Positions 1 to 4,294 of a stretch of 5,883 bases of DNA are shown in pieces. Made by a program: the position numbers and the translations under genes. The notes under the pieces are model-generated. The model had not been told where the DNA came from and did not search any database. It worked only from the letters and a program-made list of their open reading frames with translations. Within the stretch, counting starts at the first letter, position 1, and every line of letters begins with the position of its first letter. This DNA comes from VEQN01 sp036405975 (GTDB taxonomy: Bacteria; Patescibacteriota; Minisyncoccia; Phycocordibacterales; CAIZLB01): NCBI GenBank assembly GCA_036405975.1, contig DASWWM010000001.1, positions 1 to 5,883 on the forward strand. Reading direction: 5' to 3'.

Positions 1-1521
1 TGCAAGGGCGATCTTCTGCTCCTGTCCCTGGGACGGTTCTATACCACCCTCGAACTCCTTTCCGAGCTGCTGCTGGTAGCCGAACTTGTAGTCTGCAATG
101 AAGTCGTGAGCTCCTGACTGGTCGGCTGATTCCTTTGCCAGATCTTCCGACAACTCAATGTCTGACCTTCCCATGGCAATCGCGTCCGCAATCTTGAAGT
201 CATGAAGCATGTACTTCTGGAACAGCACTGATACGTATCCGACCCATTCGTCATGATCAATGTCTCTCAGATCGATTCTATTGACGAGGATCCGTCCCTC
301 AGTAGGGTCATAGATTCGCATGAGCAGCTTGATGAGGGTTGATTTCCCCGCACCGTTTTCGCCTACCAGTGCGATGTGCTCTCCGGGTTTGATCTCAAAG
401 CTCACATTCTTGAGGATCATGTCGTCCCTGCCGTCGTACTTGAAGCTGACATTCTCGAATGCGATTGTCGGTGCCGATGTGAGCCCGAGCTTCTCGGCCC
501 CATCCTTGTACTGGATCTTGGAAGGCGTATCAAGGAAGGTAAAGATATCCGTCGCGTAGAGGTTCTTCTCGTATTGCTCGGCGATCGTCTCCAGAAGCTG
601 GTTCACTGAGTTCACTAGCCCTCCGAGAACGCCAACGATGAATACAAGCGTACCGGGTGAGATTTCTCCGCTTGCTACGCTCTGTACCAGTATGTACAGG
701 CCGAATCCGAATCCGGCTGCCGCCACGAGGTTCGCGAGTCCTGCGAATACGAGCCTTGATCGGTCAACTTTCTGCTGCTCCTTTCTGAAATCTCCAAGAA
801 TTCCATCTGCAATTCCCAGAAGCTTGCTGTTTGCCTGAAGGAGCTTGTTCTGCATGATTCCGGTTCGTGACTTGATGTGGTTCCGCACGTGGTCATAGAG
901 TTTTCTTCGAGGCGAGTTCTCCGACCAGATTCCCCACTGCTTTGCTCCGAACTTCAACCTCACGACAAATGTCGGTATTGCTGATACGACTGCGACGAGG
1001 TAGAGCTGCCAGCTGATCGATGAAGCAATGACTGAAGAAAGAATGATGAGCGTGACGTTGGCGATGTTCCTGAACTGCCGATCCACTAGGTCCCAGATCG
1101 GGAATATCCCCCGATGGAATGCCCTCTGGAGCAGGTCCTGGAACTTCGGGTCCTCATGCGTCGCTAGGTCCAGTTCGGTCCTCTTCTGGAGTACTCGCAT
1201 CTCGAGTCCTTGTTCGAATGTGACGAGCCAACGCTTGTCCATGAACAGTCGGACTTCTGCGGCAAGTCGGGTCGCAACCCATGCCCCTGCATAACCCAAG
1301 ACCAGGTACAGGGCGGTCGTTACAGCCGTTCCGTCCTGCAGTACCTCTATGAGCTGGTCGATAATGTCTCCGAGGATCTTGCTTTGAAGAAGTGGCAGGA
1401 CGTATACGATGATGAGCGTTACCGACATGAGTATCGTCGGCCATTTTGAGTACTTGATGCTGAGCGCAAAAGACCGGCTGATATTCTTGAAAAGCAATGC
1501 CAAATTCTTGATTTGTTTCAT
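1..1521 (-). CDS. ABC exporter, fused membrane and ATPase domains (3' end cut by left window edge)
   Basis: 507 codons are visible from ATG at 1519-1521 to the left edge with no stop. The layout is that of an ABC exporter half-transporter, which couples ATP hydrolysis to export of an unknown substrate and normally works as a dimer in the cytoplasmic membrane. Residues 1-330 form the membrane domain, with hydrophobic stretches near 28-46, 68-88, 152-188 (two helices), 258-282 and 288-306. The nucleotide-binding domain starts near residue 353. Walker A is GENGAGKST (387-395, bases 337-363), and the Q-loop glutamine is Q435 in VLFQKY. The signature position reads PSQGQ (496-500) followed by EQKIALA, where LSGGQ is usual. 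Walker B, D-loop and H-loop lie beyond the edge, so whether the ATPase is complete cannot be seen. The start is preceded directly by AGGA, too close for a normal Shine-Dalgarno site, but the next in-frame ATG (residue 32-33 region) would cut into the first helix. It lies 101 bases downstream of trpS. Confidence 0.9.
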   Translation of the reverse strand, partial: MKQIKNLALLFKNISRSFALSIKYSKWPTILMSVTLIIVYVLPLLQSKILGDIIDQLIEVLQDGTAVTTALYLVLGYAGAWVATRLAAEVRLFMDKRWLVTFEQGLEMRVLQKRTELDLATHEDPKFQDLLQRAFHRGIFPIWDLVDRQFRNIANVTLIILSSVIASSISWQLYLVAVVSAIPTFVVRLKFGAKQWGIWSENSPRRKLYDHVRNHIKSRTGIMQNKLLQANSKLLGIADGILGDFRKEQQKVDRSRLVFAGLANLVAAAGFGFGLYILVQSVASGEISPGTLVFIVGVLGGLVNSVNQLLETIAEQYEKNLYATDIFTFLDTPSKIQYKDGAEKLGLTSAPTIAFENVSFKYDGRDDMILKNVSFEIKPGEHIALVGENGAGKSTLIKLLMRIYDPTEGRILVNRIDLRDIDHDEWVGYVSVLFQKYMLHDFKIADAIAMGRSDIELSEDLAKESADQSGAHDFIADYKFGYQQQLGKEFEGGIEPSQGQEQKIALA

Positions 1522-1537
1522 TCCTGGGGTGATTAAG

Positions 1538-1543
1538 ATTGTA
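1538..1543 (-). promoter_or_regulatory. Possible -10 element for the ABC exporter gene
   Basis: The minus strand reads TACAAT here in an AT-rich stretch, 16 bases before the ATG. A start about 7 bases downstream would leave a leader of only about 10 nt. No convincing -35 hexamer lies 16 to 18 bases upstream (CTATTC or TATTCG at best), so this is weak unless an activator helps. The GC-rich dyad at 1566-1589 lies exactly where such a factor could bind. Confidence 0.35.
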
Positions 1544-1565
1544 TAAAAAGGTGCTGGTACGAATA

Positions 1566-1589
1566 GTCGGACGTATGGAACCGTCCGAC
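1566..1589. repeat. Perfect 8-bp inverted repeat in the trpS-ABC spacer
   Basis: The arms GTCGGACG (1566-1573) and CGTCCGAC (1582-1589) are exact reverse complements separated by 8 bases. Six of the eight base pairs in the stem are G-C. It could be a DNA operator just upstream of the suspected ABC promoter, or an RNA hairpin in the trpS 3' region. No U-run follows directly on either strand, so it is not a classic intrinsic terminator. Confidence 0.55.
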
Positions 1590-1622
1590 ATTACAGAATT
1601 ATGAAATTTTCCTGAAAATGAC

Positions 1623-2696
1623 CTAAACGATAAGTCCTGTGGCCTTTCGCACCTGGTGCACAAGCGGATGGGTCTTTTCCCGCATGATGGCACCGTTCTG
1701 GGCCAGGAGCGTCCGGACCGCATCCTTGTCCTTTGCGATCTCCGCTCGCCTCGCTCGAAGCGGAGTGATGAACGCGATAAGATCCTCGGCGAGCGCATCC
1801 TTAAGCGGCTTGTACTTCCCTTCAGTGCTTCTGTAGAAAGTCTTGAGCGATTCTTCATCTTTGAGGTGCTCCTTGCCGGCTGCGATGAGTGCTGAATTTC
1901 CGATCAAGAGCTTGTGAATGCCGAATACGTTTGTTGGAATTCCAGCCATATCCCCTGATGTGGCATCAGCACCTGAATCTGTGACGATCGACATGACAAG
2001 CTTCCGAATCTCGTCGTCTTCTGAGAAAAGCGGAATATGATTGCTGTGGCTCTTGCTCATCTTTCGCCCGTCGATGCCGGGTACCGTTTCAACCTCTGAG
2101 AGAATGACCGGTTCAGGAAGCCTGAAGATTGCATTGGCTTCGTCGTATGTTTTTCCGTCGCCGCAGAAGATTCTGTTGAACTTCTCTGCAGTGTCCCGCG
2201 CAAACTCTACATGCTGCTTCTGGTCCTTTCCGACCGGCACCACATCCGCATTGTGAATGAGAATGTCGGCGGCCATAAGCATCGGATAGTCAAAGACGCC
2301 GACATTGATTTCCTTGTTCTTCGCTTCGGCATCCTTGAAGGCATGTGCTCGCATGAGGTATGGCATGGTCGTGATGCAGTTGAAGATCCATGCAAGCTCC
2401 GCCACCTCAGGAAGGTCCGACTGCTTGAAGATGTTGACGTGCTTCGGGTCCAGGCCGATCGCTAGGTAGTCGATCGCAAGGTCCAGAGTCGACTCCGCAA
2501 GCTCGGGTCCGTTCTGAACGCTTGTAAGCGAATGCAGGTCCGCAATGAAGATGCGCGAGTCAGTGTGCTCGCCCTGCATATCGAGATACTGCTTCATGGC
2601 ACCGAAATAGTTGCCGATATGGGGCCGTCCCGTCGACTTGATGCCCGAAAGAAGTACCTTCTTGTGAATTGCGCTCTGCGAATCGTGCTGGTTCAT
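1623..2696 (-). CDS. trpS: Tryptophanyl-tRNA synthetase
   Basis: This 357-residue class I aminoacyl-tRNA synthetase charges tRNA-Trp with tryptophan in the cytosol, in an ATP-dependent two-step reaction. It is a full-length member of the family, which usually runs 320 to 360 residues. The ATP-binding HIGH-type motif is PHIGNY (H26-I27-G28-N29) within a typical TrpRS N-terminus (SGIKSTGRPHIGNY). The second class I signature, KMSKS, is intact at 212-216. The conserved stretches FNCITTMPYLMRAHAFK, YPMLMAADIL and PVGKDQKQHVEFARD line the Rossmann-fold active site. The start is ATG at 2694-2696 and the stop is TAG. No Shine-Dalgarno sequence precedes the ATG. A TGCTACAAT extended -10 ends 9 bases before it, so the mRNA is probably leaderless or carries about 3 leader bases. 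It has its own promoter and no good terminator of its own, so it may be transcribed on into the ABC gene. No isoleucine codon in this gene is ATA, unlike the neighbouring toxin gene. Confidence 0.98.
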   Translation of the reverse strand: MNQHDSQSAIHKKVLLSGIKSTGRPHIGNYFGAMKQYLDMQGEHTDSRIFIADLHSLTSVQNGPELAESTLDLAIDYLAIGLDPKHVNIFKQSDLPEVAELAWIFNCITTMPYLMRAHAFKDAEAKNKEINVGVFDYPMLMAADILIHNADVVPVGKDQKQHVEFARDTAEKFNRIFCGDGKTYDEANAIFRLPEPVILSEVETVPGIDGRKMSKSHSNHIPLFSEDDEIRKLVMSIVTDSGADATSGDMAGIPTNVFGIHKLLIGNSALIAAGKEHLKDEESLKTFYRSTEGKYKPLKDALAEDLIAFITPLRARRAEIAKDKDAVRTLLAQNGAIMREKTHPLVHQVRKATGLIV

Positions 2697-2705
2697 GGTG
2701 ATGCC

Positions 2706-2734
2706 ATTGTAGCAGGTTTGACAGGTTTTTTCGA
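2706..2734 (-). promoter_or_regulatory. trpS promoter (extended -10)
   Basis: On the minus strand TCGAAA (2729-2734, four of six matches to TTGACA) is followed after 17 bases by TACAAT (2706-2711). A TG one base upstream of the hexamer gives the extended -10 form TGCTACAAT. The expected start is near 2699, three bases before the trpS ATG. The whole element overlaps the plus-strand promoter at 2718-2745. Confidence 0.6.
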
Positions 2735-2745
2735 GCGGCTATAAT
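2718..2745 (+). promoter_or_regulatory. Perfect-consensus sigma70 promoter facing away from trpS
   Basis: The plus strand carries TTGACA at 2718-2723 and TATAAT at 2740-2745 with a 16-base spacer. Both hexamers match the housekeeping consensus exactly. The expected start is A2752, seven bases after the -10 element. No annotated gene lies downstream on this strand. Transcription would run about 80 bases into the terminator at 2800-2832. The -35 half lies inside the trpS promoter spacer, so the two promoters cannot both be occupied. Confidence 0.8.
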
Positions 2746-2751
2746 TGTTTT

Positions 2752-2832
2752 ACAAATGCCTTCGGGCCCGTCCTCGCATGAAGATGTGGGGCAAAAAATA
2801 AAAAACATCAGATTAAATCCCTGATGTTTTTT
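2752..2832 (+). ncRNA. Candidate small RNA (about 81 nt) with its own promoter and terminator
   Basis: The segment is bounded by a consensus promoter and an intrinsic terminator, which together predict a discrete RNA of about 81 nt. From its 5' end it can fold a short GCC-UUCG-GGC hairpin (2758-2767). An 8-bp hairpin follows, CCUCGCAU with AUGUGGGG around a GAAG loop (2772-2791, with two G-U pairs). After an A-rich linker (2792-2799) comes the 12-bp terminator stem ending in six U residues. It matches no RNA family I know, including SRP RNA, 6S, T-box and tRNA. Bases 2808-2832 are antisense to the last eight codons of the toxin gene. The region just 5' of the RNA start is the trpS promoter. 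An alternative reading is a short message: an ATG four bases from the predicted start opens 22 codons (2756-2824) ending in TGA inside the terminator. Promoter and terminator are seen in the sequence; the function is unknown. Confidence 0.5.
2800..2832. terminator. Bidirectional intrinsic terminator
   Basis: A perfect 12-bp inverted repeat, AAAAAACATCAG and CTGATGTTTTTT, surrounds a 9-base loop. Each strand ends in a U-run of six, and on the minus strand the run continues as TTTTTTATTTTTT. It closes the toxin gene on the minus strand and the candidate small RNA on the plus strand. The toxin's TGA stop (2808-2810) lies inside one arm, so the last codons of the toxin double as the hairpin. Confidence 0.88.
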
Positions 2833-3191
2833 CTTATAGCGGCAAACTCCTCCTTGCCGACCAAACTGATTTTAGTCAGCAGCCTTTTCGAATCTATCAG
2901 TCTTATTTGGGATAGAATTGCAAACGACCTCTTGCCTGAATGCAAGCCGATACCCATGTAGTACTTGTTGCTCTTTTGCGATGTGCTGAGCGGGACAACC
3001 AGGCATACTTCGCGGCTGAAGCTCCTGATAACGAGAACCGGTCTCCGGGAGTCTGGACCTGATCCGTCCTGTTCATGACCTATATTTATTCCCAGTCTGC
3101 ACCACCAAATTTCCCTCGGCTTGTGAAATCTGCGTTCAGTCGCCATATCCGTAGTCTTTTTATGCTCATTCCACTCGTCGAAACTCTTCAT
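2808..3191 (-). CDS. PemK/MazF-family toxin-like protein, no antitoxin adjacent
   Basis: This 127-residue protein resembles the PemK/MazF superfamily of sequence-specific mRNA endoribonucleases. Residues 26-41 read REIWWCRLGINIGHEQ, the characteristic first strand and loop. RRPVLVI (49-55) supplies the conserved Arg-Pro, with R50 the likely equivalent of the catalytic arginine. VVPLSTS (65-71) holds the conserved Ser/Thr, and SQIRLIDSKRL (94-104) is the family's DQIR-type C-terminal motif. The first 25 residues (with FDEWNEHKK) form an extension absent from classic MazF and typical of a group I associate with Patescibacteria. The start is ATG at 3189-3191, preceded by AGGA three to four bases upstream. 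The 114-base spacer before it contains no antitoxin gene, and none follows. Codon use differs from trpS: 5 of 12 Ile codons are ATA and 10 of 13 Arg codons are AGA or AGG, which suggests acquisition by transfer. No clear promoter is seen. A PemK-like fold without toxicity remains possible. Confidence 0.85.
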   Translation of the reverse strand: MKSFDEWNEHKKTTDMATERRFHKPREIWWCRLGINIGHEQDGSGPDSRRPVLVIRSFSREVCLVVPLSTSQKSNKYYMGIGLHSGKRSFAILSQIRLIDSKRLLTKISLVGKEEFAAIRKNIRDLI

Positions 3192-3201
3192 GCTTCCTGC
3201 C

Positions 3202-3212
3202 AGTGTGACACT
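3202..3212. promoter_or_regulatory. Small dyad upstream of the toxin start
   Basis: AGTGT-G-ACACT is a perfect 5-bp inverted repeat ending 11 bases before the toxin ATG, so it would lie in its leader or promoter. Many toxin genes are autoregulated at such sites, but the dyad is short and no DNA-binding partner is encoded nearby. It may be chance. Confidence 0.25.
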
Positions 3213-3237
3213 TTCAGATGAAGCTAGGCTAAATGGG

Positions 3238-3283
3238 AAATAAAAAAGCCGGTCTCTCAGATGTTAAGTCTGTGAGACCGGCT
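3238..3283 (-). terminator. Intrinsic terminator of the hydrolase gene
   Basis: The arms at 3247-3261 and 3269-3283 pair as 10 bp (AGCCGGTCTC with GAGACCGGCT), one T-T mismatch, then 4 bp, around a 7-base loop. On the minus strand the stem is followed at once by TTTTTATTT. It begins 22 bases after the hydrolase stop codon and separates that gene from the toxin gene. Confidence 0.92.
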
Positions 3284-3305
3284 GTGGTTTGGCAAGGCTG
3301 TCCGC

Positions 3306-4181
3306 TTATGCGAATGCCTGGCTTGTCGGGATAGAGGCAGGGTTTTTGTCCTGTCCCTGTCCGGATTTAATTCCCTGGAATGTCCACGTGGGATACTCCC
3401 TTTCAGTCATCAGGAGTTTCAGGAGGGTCTCTCCTGATTTTCCAAAGAGCATGCCAAGGTGGCTTGCACCGTTGATGGGCATGAACAATGCGCCAATGCG
3501 GCCTGCAGTTTCTTTGCACAGGCTTAGCGGAATTAATCCGTCGCATGTGCCGCCCATGACAAGCATGTCGATGCCTTTGAGCTTCGTTGCCCAGTCGAAA
3601 TGCTTCCAGGCCGTGAAAGGGCTCAGGAAGTTCTCCGTAATGAGGCGCGGAAACCACACCTTACTGACATGATCGAAGAACCTGTTCTTGATTTCGTCTG
3701 GCGTATCCGGACCAAACATCAGTCGGTCCGAATCTCCCCTGGTTATCTTGAAGGGTCTCGCTCCGGGCAGCCCCTTGGTCCAGTACCGCGGATTCCGCAG
3801 CATTTTCCAAGTGACTGACCATGGCAGCTGTTGGCCGAGCAAGGCTGGCGGTGCCAGCAATGTCAGCCTGCGCACTCCGCAGAGTCCGCCGGTCATCTCT
3901 TTAATGAAGATGGCGGTGAGCATTGCGACTATGCAGCCGGCTGAGTGGCCTACGATGTGCAGGTCGCTCCGACCGTCGTCAATGATCTTTTGGGCCAGGC
4001 GCCTGGCTTGGCCTTCGAAGCTGTCGTTTTCCAAAGGGATGAACTCGAATGAGTCTTGCCAGGATTCTCCGAGAGCCTCATCTATGGTTTGGCATCCCTG
4101 TCCTGAAATAAAAAGTACATTCTTCTTTTTCACTGGCTGGTCCTCTTCTGTGTTTGTTGGTTTCTGGATGATTCTCGCCAA
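3306..4181 (-). CDS. Alpha/beta hydrolase
   Basis: This is a 291-residue alpha/beta-hydrolase-fold protein, probably a cytosolic esterase, lipase or related hydrolase; its substrate cannot be told from sequence. The fold's elements appear in order: strand NVLFISGQG (21-29), nucleophile elbow GHSAG with S80 (78-82), acid D214 in GGTCDGLIP, and histidine H241 in GASHLGML. The spacing suits a Ser-Asp-His triad. There is no signal peptide or membrane segment. The last 25 residues are polar and look disordered. The start is uncertain. TTG at 4179-4181 has AAGGAAG four bases upstream but sits in a hairpin. GTG at 4131-4133 (residue 17) has GAGGA seven bases upstream, and the protein would then begin with MKKKNVLFISG, a natural start for this fold. 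The first ATG comes only after the nucleophile elbow. The gene has its own promoter (4211-4238) and terminator. It follows the kinase gene by 113 bases. Confidence 0.9.
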   Translation of the reverse strand: MARIIQKPTNTEEDQPVKKKNVLFISGQGCQTIDEALGESWQDSFEFIPLENDSFEGQARRLAQKIIDDGRSDLHIVGHSAGCIVAMLTAIFIKEMTGGLCGVRRLTLLAPPALLGQQLPWSVTWKMLRNPRYWTKGLPGARPFKITRGDSDRLMFGPDTPDEIKNRFFDHVSKVWFPRLITENFLSPFTAWKHFDWATKLKGIDMLVMGGTCDGLIPLSLCKETAGRIGALFMPINGASHLGMLFGKSGETLLKLLMTEREYPTWTFQGIKSGQGQDKNPASIPTSQAFA

Positions 4182-4194
4182 GGACTTCCTTGGC
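4177..4194. promoter_or_regulatory. Palindrome covering the hydrolase ribosome binding site and TTG start
   Basis: The minus strand reads GCCAAGGAAGTCCTTGGC, with perfect 8-base arms around a 2-base centre. As RNA it gives a 7-bp stem with a 4-base loop. The stem and loop include the Shine-Dalgarno-like AAGGAAG (4185-4191) and the TTG start codon (4179-4181). If TTG is the true start, the hairpin would hide the initiation site. If GTG at 4133 is the start, it is a leader hairpin or an operator. Confidence 0.6.
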
Positions 4195-4210
4195 TGAACG
4201 TTACTGTTAT

Positions 4211-4238
4211 ATTATATCACGATATACAAAAAAAGCAA
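4211..4238 (-). promoter_or_regulatory. Hydrolase promoter (extended -10)
   Basis: On the minus strand TATAAT (4211-4216) is perfect and preceded by TGA, giving the extended -10 form TGATATAAT. A weak -35, TTGCTT (4233-4238), lies 16 bases upstream beside a run of seven T. The expected start is near 4205, leaving about 24 nt before the TTG start or about 72 nt before the GTG alternative. Confidence 0.7.
4213..4226. promoter_or_regulatory. Dyad overlapping the hydrolase -10 element
   Basis: TATATC-AC-GATATA is a perfect 6-bp inverted repeat that shares four bases with the -10 hexamer and extends into the spacer. A protein bound here would block polymerase, so it is a reasonable repressor operator candidate. 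The AT-rich composition makes chance occurrence fairly likely. Confidence 0.35.
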
Positions 4239-4263
4239 GTATACGGGCCGATTCCTTTGGAGA

Positions 4264-4279
4264 TCATATTGCAATATGA
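4264..4279. promoter_or_regulatory. Perfect 16-bp palindrome upstream of the hydrolase promoter
   Basis: TCATATTGCAATATGA is a perfect 16-base palindrome. Its centre is about 67 bases upstream of the expected hydrolase transcription start and 15 bases past the kinase stop codon. No U-run follows, so it is not an intrinsic terminator. Size, symmetry and position suit a dimeric activator or repressor. Confidence 0.5.
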
Positions 4280-4294
4280 GCCTTGTTTCGTGGT

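Noticed and set aside
1606..1619. ATTTTC-CT-GAAAAT hairpin as a trpS terminator
   Set aside because: Six mostly A-T pairs around a 2-base loop with no clean U-run is too weak to count as an intrinsic terminator.
1154..1858. 234-codon minus-strand frame bridging trpS and the ABC gene
   Set aside because: It overlaps the ends of two well-supported genes in another frame, is very Arg-rich, and matches no family.
2752..2832. Plus-strand RNA as SRP RNA, 6S RNA, a tRNA or a T-box leader of trpS
   Set aside because: No SRP GGAA tetraloop with its asymmetric loop, no tRNA arms, no 6S-like length, and the RNA points away from trpS.
3192..3305. Antitoxin gene upstream of the toxin
   Set aside because: The spacer is 114 bases and half of it is the hydrolase terminator. 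No frame of antitoxin length with a start and ribosome site exists on either strand.
3688..4197. Long plus-strand open frame (169 codons) opposite the hydrolase gene
   Set aside because: It lies entirely across the hydrolase gene, which has a clear catalytic triad. The frame shows no domain, and I see no convincing ribosome site.
4264..4279. 16-base palindrome as the kinase gene terminator
   Set aside because: The stem is AT-rich and is followed on the minus strand by TCTCC, not by a U-run.
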